The notes under the pieces are model-generated. The model saw nothing but the letters and a program-made list of their open reading frames with translations. It did no database searches and was not told the origin of the DNA. A stretch of 64,000 nt of DNA from Urbifossiella limnaea (GTDB taxonomy: Bacteria > Planctomycetota > Planctomycetia > Gemmatales > Gemmataceae). The DNA is taken from the NCBI RefSeq assembly GCF_007747215.1, contig NZ_CP036273.1, positions 4,014,322-4,078,321 of the forward strand, in the 5' to 3' direction. Positions 50,632 through 59,878 of this stretch are shown in pieces (position 1 is the stretch's first letter; the number at the start of each line of letters is the position of its first letter). A program made the position numbers and the translations under genes.

Positions 50632-52155
50632 ATGACCTCGCCGCGCTCGCACGCCGTCCTGCTGGCCGTCGCGTCCCTCGTGGGGCTCGTCGCCGTCGTC
50701 GTCGCCTTCCGGCAGGCCGCGCCGGCATCATTTCCCGCGGCGGCGTCGATCGACTCACCACCGGCGGGCGAGTCGCCGCGCGCGAACCCGGCCGCGACCT
50801 ACCGGCCGACCGTGCTGCCCGATCGCGTCATCCTCACGTTCGCCGGCGACCCCACGAACTCGCAGGCCGTGACCTGGCGGACGGACACGACCGTGCGCGG
50901 CCCGGTCGCCGAACTGGCCGTCGCCACCGACGGGCCGGCGTTCGAAAAGGGCTGGCACGGGTACGACGAGAAGCGCGTGACCCGCGCCGCCGCCCGCACC
51001 GAGAAGCTGACCGCCGGCGGGTACGACGCGCTGTACCACAGCGTGAACTTCACCGGCCTCGCGGCGAAGACGAAGTACGTGTACCGCGTGGGCGACGGGT
51101 CGAACTGGAGCGAGTGGTTCCAGTTCGAGACGGCCGCGAAGGAGCCCGAGCCGTTCGGCTTCATTTACTTCGGCGACGCCCAGAACGGCATCCGCAGCCT
51201 GTGGTCGCGCGTGGCCCGCGGGGCGTACTCGGACATGCCGAAGGCGCGGTTCATCGTCCACGCCGGCGACCTGGTGGACGGCGGCAACAGCGACCAGCAG
51301 TGGGGCGAGTGGCACGCCGCGGCGGGGTGGATCAACGGCATGGTGCCGAGCGTGCCGGCCGCGGGGAACCACGAGTACACCGGCCCGAAGGGGCTCACGA
51401 ACCACTGGCGGCCGCAGTTCACGCTCCCCGAGCACGGCCCGCCCGGCTTGCAGGAAAGCTGCTACGTCATCGACTACCAGGGCGTCCGCGTCGTCGTCCT
51501 GAACTCGAACGAGAAGCACGCCGAGCAGGCCGAGTGGCTCGAAGGCGTGCTCGCCGACAACCCGAATCGCTGGACCGTACTCGCGTTCCACCACCCCGTT
51601 TACTCACCCGCCAACCGCGACAACCCGACCGTCCGCGAGGCGTGGCGCAAGGTCATCGACGCGGCCCCCCGCGGCGTCGATCTCGTGTTGCAGGGCCACG
51701 ACCACACCTACGGCCGCAGCGGGCTGATGCGCGAGGACAACACGCTGACCGGCTTCCAGGTGCAGGCGCTGCGCGGCACGGTGTACGTGGTGTCGGTGAG
51801 CGGCCCGAAGCTGTACACCGGGGGCGACGCGCCGTGGATGGTCCGCCGCGGCAACGGCGTGCAGCTGTACCAGCTCGTCCGCTTCGAGGGCGACGAACTC
51901 GTGTACGAGTCACGCACCGCCCGCGGCGACCTGTACGACGCCTTCACCCTGCAGAAGCGACCCGACGGCGGGAACGACCTGGTCGAGGGCGAGAACCCAC
52001 CCGGCCCCGACGGACCGTCGGGGCCGTACGGCGCGGCGGTGGCGGCGACGGACGTCGGCCGCGCGGCGCCGCGCGACGGGTGGAGCGCGGCGGCCGCGGT
52101 CGTGATCCTGGCGCTGGTCGGGTTGGCGATCGGGTGGGCACTTCGTGCCCGCTGA
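50632..52155 (+). CDS. membrane-anchored metallophosphoesterase (purple-acid-phosphatase-like)
   Basis: 507 aa. N-terminal helix (8-26) and a C-terminal helix (about 484-503) anchor it. A fibronectin-III-like N-terminal domain (about 58-170) carries the PAP-type pattern (PDRVILTFAGDPTNSQAVTW). The catalytic metallophosphoesterase domain follows, with GDAQ, HAGDLVDGG, AGNHEYTG, FHHPVY and GHDHTYGR as the five metal-ligand blocks. Such enzymes hydrolyse phosphomonoesters outside the cytoplasm. It is divergent from the Tat-exported oxidoreductase (135 bp). The helicase gene follows 36 bp later. Confidence 0.88.
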   Translation: MTSPRSHAVLLAVASLVGLVAVVVAFRQAAPASFPAAASIDSPPAGESPRANPAATYRPTVLPDRVILTFAGDPTNSQAVTWRTDTTVRGPVAELAVATDGPAFEKGWHGYDEKRVTRAAARTEKLTAGGYDALYHSVNFTGLAAKTKYVYRVGDGSNWSEWFQFETAAKEPEPFGFIYFGDAQNGIRSLWSRVARGAYSDMPKARFIVHAGDLVDGGNSDQQWGEWHAAAGWINGMVPSVPAAGNHEYTGPKGLTNHWRPQFTLPEHGPPGLQESCYVIDYQGVRVVVLNSNEKHAEQAEWLEGVLADNPNRWTVLAFHHPVYSPANRDNPTVREAWRKVIDAAPRGVDLVLQGHDHTYGRSGLMREDNTLTGFQVQALRGTVYVVSVSGPKLYTGGDAPWMVRRGNGVQLYQLVRFEGDELVYESRTARGDLYDAFTLQKRPDGGNDLVEGENPPGPDGPSGPYGAAVAATDVGRAAPRDGWSAAAAVVILALVGLAIGWALRAR

Positions 52156-52191
52156 GCCGGCTACACTAACGGTTCACACCGGGGGACGGCC

Positions 52192-54582
52192 GTGGACCGC
52201 AGCGAACTGGCGACGAAGTACCTCGACCAGCTCCCCTACCCGCCCTACCCCGTCCAGGAAGAAGCCCTCCTGTCGTGGTTCACCGCCGAGCAGGGCGTGC
52301 TCGTCTGCGCCCCCACCGGCACCGGCAAAACGCTCATCGCCCAGGCGGCGCTGTTCGAGGCGCTCCACACCAACACCGTCGCCTACTACACCACGCCGCT
52401 CATTGCCCTCACCGAGCAAAAGTTCGCCGAGATGCAGGCGGCCGCCGTCCGCTGGGGGTTCAAGGCCGAGGACGTGGGCCTCGTCACCGGCAACCGCCGC
52501 GTCAACCCGAACGCCCGCGTGCTGGTCGTCGTCGCCGAGATTCTGCTGAACCGGTTGCTGCACCAGGACGGGTTCGACTTCTCGCACGTGTCCGGCGTGG
52601 TGATGGACGAGTTCCACAGCTTCGCCGACCCCGAGCGCGGCATCGTCTGGGAGCTGTCGCTGAACATGCTCCCGAAGCACGTCCGGCTGCTGCTCCTCTC
52701 CGCGACCGTCGGCAACGCCGTCGAGTTCATCAACTGGCTCGACCGCTGTCACGGCCGAAAGGTCGAACTGGTCGAGGGCCGCGAGCGGAAGATTCCCCTG
52801 ACGTACAAGTGGGTGCCCGACCAGTTCCTGAACGAACTCGTCGTCGATCTCGCCAAGGGCGACGAGGCGACGCGGAAGACGCCGGCGCTGGTGTTCTGCT
52901 TCAACCGCGACGAGTGCTGGAGCGTGGCCGAGCAGTTGAAGGGGCTCGACCTGATGACCGCCACGCAGAAGTCGGCGCTGAACAAGGAGGTCGATCTGCT
53001 CGAGTGGCCGCAGGGCGTGGGCCCGAAGCTCAAGCAGATGCTCCGCCGCGGCGTCGGCGTCCACCACGCAGGCCTGCTGCCGAAGTACCGCCGCGTCGTC
53101 GAAGACTTGTTCGAGAAGAAGCTGCTGTCCGTCGCGCTCTGCACCGAGACGCTGGCCGCGGGGATCAACCTGCCGGCGCGGTCGGTGGTGCTGTCAAGTT
53201 TGATGAAGGGGCCGTTCGGCAAGGAGAAGGTGATCGACCCCAGCACGGCACACCAGATCTTCGGCCGCGCCGGCCGCCCGCAGTACGACACCGAAGGCTT
53301 CGTGTACGCCTTCCCGCACGAGGACGACGTGCGCATCGTGCGCTGGAAGCAGCAGTACGACCAGATTCCCGAGACGACCAAAGACCCCGGCCTGATGAAG
53401 GCCAAGAAGGCGCTGTTGAAGAAGAAGCCGAGCCGCAACCAGCAGCGAAAGTACTGGGGGGAAGGCGACTTCGAGCGCCTCAAGGCGGCGCCGCCGGCCC
53501 GGCTCTACAGCAAGGGGCCGCTACCGTGGCGGCTGCTGGCGTACCTGCTGAAGGTGTCGCCGGAGGTGGAGAAGATTCGCACCGTCGTCCGCAAACGGCT
53601 GCTGGACCAGCCGCGCGTCGAAGCGGGGATGAAGCAGCTGACGCGGATGCTGCGGACGCTCCACGACCACGGGTTCGTGGTGCTCGACCCGCCGCCGCCT
53701 GCGGAGGAAGGGGGCAGGAAACAGGAGACAGGTGAGAAGAAGAGCGGGCTCGTGATCGACATCAAGGTCGGCGAGCCGACCACCGTTTCGGCGGTCCCCG
53801 CGACGCCGGAGTACGTTCCCGTTACCGCCACGCCGACGCCTGCGCTCGACACGCTGCTGGTGTTTCGGGCCTGCCACCCGCTGTACGGCGCGTACCTCAT
53901 CAACACCCTCGCCACGGCCACGCCCGAAGAACGCCTTCAGGCCTTCGAGAGCGTGCTGGAACTGCCGAAGCCGCTGCTGCGGTACGTCCGCGTGCCGTGG
54001 GAAATGCCCGAGGGGCCGCTGCAAACCGAGGTGCTGAACCCCGAACTGATCGCCCGCGGGCTGATGGTGGCGAAGCCGCCGAAGCAGGACGGCGACGAGG
54101 ACGAAGACGAGTACATCCCGTGGGACGAGCGGCCGCCGGTGTTCGCCCAGAAGCTGCGATTGCTGTTCGACGCCAAGTATCCCGAGGTCGGCGACTTCGC
54201 CACCGAGGGCGTGTGGGCCGCGGGCGAAATCCTGATCGGCTTCGGCGGCAACTTCAACCTGTACGTCACGAGCCGGGAGCTGACCAAACAGGAAGGGCTG
54301 ATCTTCCGCCACCTGCTGCGGCTGATCCTGCTACTGGAGGAGTTCCAGCAACTGACGCCACCTGGCGTCGAGGCCGCGACGTGGCAGGCCGAGTTGAAAG
54401 ACCTCGCCGACCGGCTGACGGAGACGTGCCGCGTAGTGGACCCGACGAGCACCGAGCAGGCGATCAAGAAGGCTCACGCCGCCGACGTGGTGGAGGGCGA
54501 AGTTCACGCCGCAGTGCAGGTGATTCACACCGCGCAGACGACCGCCGAGGCCGACGCCTTCGCGGAAGGCCTCACCGACTGA
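52192..54582 (+). CDS. Ski2-like superfamily 2 helicase
   Basis: 796 aa from a GTG start with GGGGGAC upstream. Motif I APTGTGKT (40-47), motif II DEFH (139-142), motif III SAT (170-172), the helicase-C domain with LCTETLAAGINLPARSVV and motif VI QIFGRAGRPQYD (about 358). The DExH box, length and lack of other domains place it near bacterial Ski2-like RNA/DNA helicases. A short basic run GGRKQETGEKK lies near residue 506 as an insert in a Pro-rich hinge. The C-terminus is an unrecognised helical region. Likely RNA remodelling or repair. purU follows 39 bp later. Confidence 0.88.
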   Translation: MDRSELATKYLDQLPYPPYPVQEEALLSWFTAEQGVLVCAPTGTGKTLIAQAALFEALHTNTVAYYTTPLIALTEQKFAEMQAAAVRWGFKAEDVGLVTGNRRVNPNARVLVVVAEILLNRLLHQDGFDFSHVSGVVMDEFHSFADPERGIVWELSLNMLPKHVRLLLLSATVGNAVEFINWLDRCHGRKVELVEGRERKIPLTYKWVPDQFLNELVVDLAKGDEATRKTPALVFCFNRDECWSVAEQLKGLDLMTATQKSALNKEVDLLEWPQGVGPKLKQMLRRGVGVHHAGLLPKYRRVVEDLFEKKLLSVALCTETLAAGINLPARSVVLSSLMKGPFGKEKVIDPSTAHQIFGRAGRPQYDTEGFVYAFPHEDDVRIVRWKQQYDQIPETTKDPGLMKAKKALLKKKPSRNQQRKYWGEGDFERLKAAPPARLYSKGPLPWRLLAYLLKVSPEVEKIRTVVRKRLLDQPRVEAGMKQLTRMLRTLHDHGFVVLDPPPPAEEGGRKQETGEKKSGLVIDIKVGEPTTVSAVPATPEYVPVTATPTPALDTLLVFRACHPLYGAYLINTLATATPEERLQAFESVLELPKPLLRYVRVPWEMPEGPLQTEVLNPELIARGLMVAKPPKQDGDEDEDEYIPWDERPPVFAQKLRLLFDAKYPEVGDFATEGVWAAGEILIGFGGNFNLYVTSRELTKQEGLIFRHLLRLILLLEEFQQLTPPGVEAATWQAELKDLADRLTETCRVVDPTSTEQAIKKAHAADVVEGEVHAAVQVIHTAQTTAEADAFAEGLTD

Positions 54583-54621
54583 CGTGCCCGACTGACAACC
54601 GACCACTGACCACCGGCCGCC

Positions 54622-55476
54622 ATGAAGAACACCGCCGTCCTGCTCGTGACTTGCCCGGACCGCAAGGGGATCGTCGCCGGCGTGAGCGACTTCCTCTACC
54701 GGCACGACGCCAACATCCTCCACGCCGACCAGCACCAGGACGCCGAGCGCGGCCTGTTCCTGATGCGCGTCGAGTGGGAGTTGCCCGGCTTCACCCTCGA
54801 CCTCGCCGAGTTCCCGCGCCGGTTCGCCCCCATCGCCGACCGCTTCGACATGCGCTGGCGGCTGGAGCGCTCCGACCAGCCGGTCCGCGTCGCGCTGTTC
54901 GTGTCGAAGTACGACCACTGCCTGATGGACCTGCTGTACCGGCACCGCACCGGCGAACTGACCTGCGACATCCCGCTGATCGTCGCCAACCATCCGGACG
55001 CGGAGCGCTGGGCGAAGTTCTACGACGTGCCGTTCCACGTCATCCCCGTCCCCGCCGGAGCGAAAGCCGAGGCCGAGCGGCAGCAACTCGCGCTGCTGGC
55101 CGAGCACAAGATCGACCTGGTGGTGATGGCCCGGTACATGCAGGTGCTGTCGGGCGAGTTCGTGCGGGCGTTCCCGCACCGCGTCATCAACGTGCACCAC
55201 TCGTTCCTGCCGGCGTTCGTCGGGGCCAAACCCTACCACCGCGCCTTCGAGCGCGGCGTGAAGTTGATCGGCGCGACGAGCCACTACGCGACCGAGGACC
55301 TGGACGAGGGGCCGATCATCGAGCAGGACGTGGTCCGCATCTCGCACCGCGACGGGCTCGAAGACCTGCTGGAGAAGGGCCGCGACCTGGAGAAAGTCGT
55401 GCTGTCCCGCGCCGTGCGGTGGCACATCGACCACCGCATCCTCGTCTACGACCGCAAGACGGTGATCTTCGACTGA
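54622..55476 (+). CDS. purU: formyltetrahydrofolate deformylase
   Basis: 284 aa. Hydrolyses 10-formyl-tetrahydrofolate to formate and tetrahydrofolate. An N-terminal ACT domain (about 4-80; VTCPDRKGIVAGVSDFLYR) senses one-carbon metabolites, and the formyltransferase-like catalytic domain (about 85-284) contains INVHHSFLPAFVGAKPYHRA, with the conserved His, and Asp228 in ATEDLDEG. Standard length. Neighbouring helicase and permease are unlikely partners. Confidence 0.96.
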   Translation: MKNTAVLLVTCPDRKGIVAGVSDFLYRHDANILHADQHQDAERGLFLMRVEWELPGFTLDLAEFPRRFAPIADRFDMRWRLERSDQPVRVALFVSKYDHCLMDLLYRHRTGELTCDIPLIVANHPDAERWAKFYDVPFHVIPVPAGAKAEAERQQLALLAEHKIDLVVMARYMQVLSGEFVRAFPHRVINVHHSFLPAFVGAKPYHRAFERGVKLIGATSHYATEDLDEGPIIEQDVVRISHRDGLEDLLEKGRDLEKVVLSRAVRWHIDHRILVYDRKTVIFD

Positions 55477-55498
55477 TTTCGGGGTAAGATCGGTCCCC

Positions 55499-56956
55499 AT
55501 GCACACCCCGCAACTCGCCCGCGTCCTCGGGCCGTGGATGGCCGCCGCGATCGTCGTCGGCACGGTCATCGGCTCGGGCGTGTTCAAGAAGGCCCGCAAC
55601 GTCGCCGAGAACGTCCCCGAGACCGGCCTCGCACTCAGCGTGTGGGTGCTCGGCGGCGTCCTCGCGCTGCTGGGGGCGCTCGCCTACGCCGAGGTGGCGA
55701 CGCTGTTCCCGCGGGCCGGGGGCAACTACGTGTTCCTGCGGGAGGCCTACGGCCGCATGGCCGGGTTCCTGTGGGGCTGGGTCGAGTTCTGGATCATCCG
55801 CACCGGCTCGATCGCCGCCCTGGCGACGATGTTCACCGAGTCCTTCCACGACGTGCTGCGGCAGGCGCTGTACCCGGGCCAGTCGGTCGAGGTGCTGGCG
55901 TTCTGGCCGCGGCAGGCGCTCACCGTGCTGGTCATTGCCGCGCTCGCGGCTCTGAACGCCCGCGGCACGATTCTCGGCGGCCGGCTGCAAGTCGTCGTCA
56001 CGACCGTGAAGGTGGGTTCGCTTCTGCTGATCGTCACGCTGCCGTTCGCGGTGCTGGCGCTCGTCAGCGAGCCGAGCCACCCGCCGCGGGCGGAGTACCT
56101 CTCGCCGCCGTGGCCGGGGTCGTTCGGCGGCGTGAACTGGAGCCTCTACGGTGCGGCGCTCGTGGGCGTGCTGTGGGCGTACCACGGGTGGATGAACATC
56201 GCCCCGGTCGCCGAGGAGGTGACCGACCCGCAGCGGAACATCCCGCGCGCCCTGCTCGGCGGCGTGCTGCTGCTCGTGGCGCTGTACTGCGGCGCGAACC
56301 TGGCGTACTACCTCGTCATCCCCCGCGAGGAGATGCGCGAGCTGCGGAACACGACGGTCGCGACCGAGTTCTGCCTGCGGCTGCTCGGGCCCGTCGGTAG
56401 CCTGCTGGCGTCGGGGATCGTGATGACCTCCGTGTTCGGCTCGCTGAACGGCAACCTGCTCGTCGGCCCGCGGCTGCTGTTCGCCATGGGCAAAGACCGG
56501 CTTGCGCCGGCGGCGCTGCAGCGGCTCCACCCGTCGTTCGGCACGCCAGCGCTGGCCATCGGCGTACTCGCCGGGTGGTCGTGCCTCACGGTGCTGGGCG
56601 TCGGCGCGCTGACGCAGTACCGCCTGCCCGTCGTCCTCGGCCTCGACCTCAACCTGCCGGCGAACAAGGCGCCGTTCGACGTGGTGACCGACTTCGCCAT
56701 GTTCGGCGCGGTCGCGTTCGAGACGCTGGCGGTTGCGTCGATTTTCGTCTTCCGCTACCGCTTACCGACAGCCGACCGGCCGTACCGCTGCTGGGGATAC
56801 CCTGTGGTGCCGGCCGTCTACTGCCTCCTGATGGCGGCGGTGCTGGCGAACATGTTCATGACCCCCGAGCAACGGAGCGAGGCGCGGATCGGCCTCGGCT
56901 TCATGGGGGTCGGCGTCGGCGTCTACCTGTTGGCCTACCGGTGGCGCGGGGAATGA
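55499..56956 (+). CDS. APC-family amino acid permease
   Basis: 485 aa with about 12 hydrophobic helices, an inner-membrane secondary transporter. The APC fingerprint GTVIGSGVF (21-29) lies in the first helix, followed by AYAEVATLFPRAGGNYVFLREAYG and WGWVEFWIIRTGSIAALA. It imports an amino acid or polyamine with a cation. Its last four bases overlap the start of the PhyH gene (ATGA), an operon pair. The substrate cannot be told from the sequence. Confidence 0.92.
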   Translation: MHTPQLARVLGPWMAAAIVVGTVIGSGVFKKARNVAENVPETGLALSVWVLGGVLALLGALAYAEVATLFPRAGGNYVFLREAYGRMAGFLWGWVEFWIIRTGSIAALATMFTESFHDVLRQALYPGQSVEVLAFWPRQALTVLVIAALAALNARGTILGGRLQVVVTTVKVGSLLLIVTLPFAVLALVSEPSHPPRAEYLSPPWPGSFGGVNWSLYGAALVGVLWAYHGWMNIAPVAEEVTDPQRNIPRALLGGVLLLVALYCGANLAYYLVIPREEMRELRNTTVATEFCLRLLGPVGSLLASGIVMTSVFGSLNGNLLVGPRLLFAMGKDRLAPAALQRLHPSFGTPALAIGVLAGWSCLTVLGVGALTQYRLPVVLGLDLNLPANKAPFDVVTDFAMFGAVAFETLAVASIFVFRYRLPTADRPYRCWGYPVVPAVYCLLMAAVLANMFMTPEQRSEARIGLGFMGVGVGVYLLAYRWRGE

Positions 56957-57666
56957 CCACACTCGCCGCGGACGGCTTCGTGTTGCTCCCGGCCGTGTTC
57001 GACGCCGCGGCTGTTGCCGACGTCCGCGCCGCCTGTGACACCGCGTTGTCACGTCACGCCGGTGACCCCGCGATCCTGGCCGACCCGACCGGGGCCGTGA
57101 GCGGGGCCCGCGACCTGTTCCGCCTCTGGCCCGGCGCCGCCGAACTGGCCCGAGCTCCGGCGCTGCGGGACGCGCTGATCGCGGCGCTGGGTGCGGGTGC
57201 CGGCGTCGTGCGTGGGTTGTACTTCGACAAGCCGCCGGGCCACGGGTGGGCGCTGCCGTGGCACAAAGACTACACCGTGGCCGTACGGGCGCACGGCCCA
57301 CTCGGCCGATTCCGGAAGCCGACCACGAAGGCCGGCATCCCGCACCTCGAAGCACCGACGGAGTTGCTGTCGCGGATGCTGACGGCGCGAGTCCACCTCG
57401 ACGACATGACCGACGAGAACGGCCCGCTGCGAGTCGTCCCCGGTTCGCACCGCTTCGACCGCACCGCCGCCGACGAGCCGCGGCCGCCGGTCGTCGTGCA
57501 CTGCCGGGCCGGCGACGTGCTGTTGATGCGGCCGTTGCTGACGCACGCCAGCGGCCACGCCGACGCGGCGACAGCACGGCACCGGCGGATCGTTCACCTG
57601 GAGTGCGCCCCCGCGGGGGCGCTGGAAGACGGGTACGAGTGGCGTGAGTTCTTGGATTTGTCGTGA
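56953..57666 (+). CDS. phytanoyl-CoA dioxygenase family protein (PhyH)
   Basis: 237 aa. Non-haem Fe(II)/2-oxoglutarate dioxygenase fold: LPWHKDYTV gives the HxD iron pair (His104, Asp106), a later LLTHASGHA supplies the distal His (198), and an Arg (about 212) binds 2-oxoglutarate. The family hydroxylates lipids, amino acids or antibiotics. The overlap with the APC permease gene suggests that the transported compound may be its substrate. That link is inference. A 46-bp perfect palindrome follows the stop. Confidence 0.87.
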   Translation: MTTLAADGFVLLPAVFDAAAVADVRAACDTALSRHAGDPAILADPTGAVSGARDLFRLWPGAAELARAPALRDALIAALGAGAGVVRGLYFDKPPGHGWALPWHKDYTVAVRAHGPLGRFRKPTTKAGIPHLEAPTELLSRMLTARVHLDDMTDENGPLRVVPGSHRFDRTAADEPRPPVVVHCRAGDVLLMRPLLTHASGHADAATARHRRIVHLECAPAGALEDGYEWREFLDLS

Positions 57667-57673
57667 AGAGAAG

Positions 57674-57719
57674 TCGCCGCTTGCGGCGTAGCACCGCGGT
57701 GCTACGCCGCAAGCGGCGA
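57674..57719. repeat. perfect 46-bp palindrome, REP-like
   Basis: 23-nt arms, no mismatch, no loop. Arm ends read TCGCCGCTTGCGGC and its complement. It lies 8 bp past the PhyH stop and 12 bp before the convergent hypothetical's stop. The core CGCCGCAAGCGGCG resembles sequence near 45760. Confidence 0.8.
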
Positions 57720-57730
57720 AGCCCGGAACC

Positions 57731-58276
57731 CTACTTCTTCTTCCGCTTCGGCTTCTCCGCCGGCGGCTCGGGCGGCCGCGGGGCCGGCTTCGTCACCCGT
57801 GGCGCGGTCGCCGACGGAGCCACCACGAACCCGTGCGGCCTCAGTAGCGGCGTCAGGAGGTCCGCCTGCGCCGACGCCTCCGCGGAGTCGACACGGGCCA
57901 GCGCGATGGCGGAGTACCAGAACCGTTCACGGTCGCGCGGCGAGAGCGAGTCCGGGTCGGCGCCGAACTCGCGGACAAGTTCTCGGTCGTAGCGCAGCTC
58001 CTTCAGCACCGCGGCCGCCTCGCGCCACGTCAGCCCGCGCGACAGGACCGCCCCCGCCCCGTCGGACACGGTCCGGCCGATGGCGATGTGAAGCAGCCCG
58101 CGAAATCGGCCCGCCGCGAGCCCCGCGTCGCGGGCGGTGTCGAGCAGGCGGCGGATTCCCTCCATGCCCACGCTCCGATCGCTCGCCGGGTCGGCCGCCG
58201 GGGCCGCCGGCGGGGGAAGGATGCGGTTCGCGGCCGGGGCGACTACAGCCGGCACGGTCCGATACATCTCGCCCAT
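57731..58276 (-). CDS. hypothetical protein with basic C-terminus
   Basis: 181 aa. A Pro/Ala-rich N-terminus, a helical centre (about 35-130, GIRRLLDTARDAGLAAGRFR) and a Pro- and Lys-rich tail (AEKPKRKKK). No signal, no membrane segment, no recognised domain. The centre resembles a compact helix bundle. It may bind nucleic acid, but nothing in the sequence proves it. Leftward, in front of the thiamine synthase gene, which it does not share an operon with (the thiamine gene is upstream and ends 72 bp from its start). Confidence 0.6.
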   Translation of the reverse strand: MGEMYRTVPAVVAPAANRILPPPAAPAADPASDRSVGMEGIRRLLDTARDAGLAAGRFRGLLHIAIGRTVSDGAGAVLSRGLTWREAAAVLKELRYDRELVREFGADPDSLSPRDRERFWYSAIALARVDSAEASAQADLLTPLLRPHGFVVAPSATAPRVTKPAPRPPEPPAEKPKRKKK

Positions 58277-58348
58277 TTTACCAGTCCGCCGGAGTTACTC
58301 CAGACCCACAGCCCGCTCCTCGCATCATCGGCCCCCCTCGGCCTGCTA

Positions 58349-59878
58349 CTAACCTGGCGGTCGGCTTTCGGCCGGATCGGAACCCGCGGCCCCCGGCAGG
58401 TCCAGCGCCGCCCGGAGAATCCGGGCGACCGCTTCGGGGTCGTCGGCCTGGCAGACGGCCGCGCTCACGGCGATCCGTCGCAACCCGGCCGCGACCACGT
58501 CGGCGACGTTCGACGGGCCCACGCCGCCGAGTGCGAACGCGGGAAGTGTCGTTTCCCCGGCCGCGGCGCGGACGAACGCCAACCCGGGGAACTCGTCAAA
58601 CGCTTTGGTTCGGGACGGGAACGTCGGCCCGACGCCGAGGTAGTCGGCCCCGTCGAGCACGGCCTGCCTCAGCTGGGCGATGTTGTGCGTGCTCACGCCG
58701 ACGAACACGTCGGGGCCGACGACCCGGCGGGCGTCCGCGACGGGCAAATCGTCCTGCCCCAGGTGCACGCCGTCGGCCCCGACGAGGCGGGCGATGTCGG
58801 GCCGGTCGTTGACGACGAACAGGGCGTTGGCCTGCCGCGTCCAGCGGCGCACCTGACGGGCGCGGGCGATCAGTTCGGCGTCGGGCAGCTCCTTCTCGCG
58901 GAGCTGGAACACGGTCGCACCGCCGGCCGCGGCCTGGGCGATCGTCCAGTCCAGTGCCGCGGCACACTGCGCCCCGGTGAGCAACACGTAGAGTCGGGCG
59001 TCGGCCAGCCGCCGGCGCGCGTCGGAGCCGCGGACCACGGCCCGTTCGAGGGTGTAGGTGCGGTAGCGGAGCGACTCGACCTCGCGGGCGAACCCCGGGC
59101 TCACCAGCTTGCCGTACTCCTCGACGCTGCGGAGTGCCTCCTGCAACCGCTTGAGGTTGACCGCGGCCACCTGCGCCGGCGAACCGCGCTCGTACTCGCC
59201 GCCGGCGGTCACGGCGGTGCCGACGTCGCCGGGCGTGTCGCGCGCCGCGAGCAGGAGGCCCGGGGGAAGCTGATCGGTCGCCGCGGCCAGGGCGTGACGG
59301 ACGGCCTTCACCTGTTCCGTGAGGGTGCGGTCGTTCAGGACGAAGCGGCAGTGGTCGTCAAGAACGCGGAGCGCTTCCCGACTTCGGTTCAAGTTCGCGT
59401 CCAGCACCCGCGCCGCGGCGAGGTCATCGGCCGCGTCCGGCGGCGTGAACGTCGCGGGCGGCTGCTCGGGGCGGTCGAACGGGTCGTTCACGCCGCCGAC
59501 CATCCGGCCGAACAGCTGCGCGGCGTCGAGCCCGGCGGCGGCCGCGGCGCGCTCGAAGTCGGCGTCTGCTGTCAGCACGGCCATCAGGAGCGCGTCGGTC
59601 ATGAAGGCCGGGTCGGCCCGGTGGCGGAGCGACCAGTCGCGGGCCGCGTCGTACAGCGTCCGCAGCACGGGTACGGGACCGGTCAGTTGCTCGAACCGTT
59701 GCCGCACGGTCGTCAGGTCGCCGCCGGCGCGGGTCAGGAGTTCGGCGGGTCGGCCTTCCTCCTCGTCGAGCAGCCCCAGTACGTAGTCGGAAAACCGCAC
59801 GGCCGGGGAGCCGCGGCGGGCCGCCCACGCCGCCGCCGCCGCCACCGCCCGCTCGACCCCGGGACTCACCTGGTGCAT
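58349..59878 (-). CDS. thiE: thiamine-phosphate synthase fused to ThiD2 and a Clp-N-like domain
   Basis: 509 aa; ThiE alone is about 210. Domains: a Clp-N-like helical repeat region (about 1-135; VRFSDYVLGLLDEEEGRPAE), then ThiD2 (about 155-282; RVLDANLNRSREALRVLDDH, LAARDTPGDVGTAVT, NLKRLQEALRSVEEY), then ThiE (293-495) with ATVFQLREKELPDAEL, FVVNDRPDIA, GVHLGQDDLPV, STHN and YLGVGPTFPSRTK. ThiE joins HMP-PP and thiazole phosphate; ThiD2 relatives are linked to HMP phosphate activation. The Clp-N-like part is an unusual addition. The ATG begins just before GVERAVAAAAAW. Divergent from the TolC-like gene. Confidence 0.88.
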   Translation of the reverse strand: MHQVSPGVERAVAAAAAWAARRGSPAVRFSDYVLGLLDEEEGRPAELLTRAGGDLTTVRQRFEQLTGPVPVLRTLYDAARDWSLRHRADPAFMTDALLMAVLTADADFERAAAAAGLDAAQLFGRMVGGVNDPFDRPEQPPATFTPPDAADDLAAARVLDANLNRSREALRVLDDHCRFVLNDRTLTEQVKAVRHALAAATDQLPPGLLLAARDTPGDVGTAVTAGGEYERGSPAQVAAVNLKRLQEALRSVEEYGKLVSPGFAREVESLRYRTYTLERAVVRGSDARRRLADARLYVLLTGAQCAAALDWTIAQAAAGGATVFQLREKELPDAELIARARQVRRWTRQANALFVVNDRPDIARLVGADGVHLGQDDLPVADARRVVGPDVFVGVSTHNIAQLRQAVLDGADYLGVGPTFPSRTKAFDEFPGLAFVRAAAGETTLPAFALGGVGPSNVADVVAAGLRRIAVSAAVCQADDPEAVARILRAALDLPGAAGSDPAESRPPG

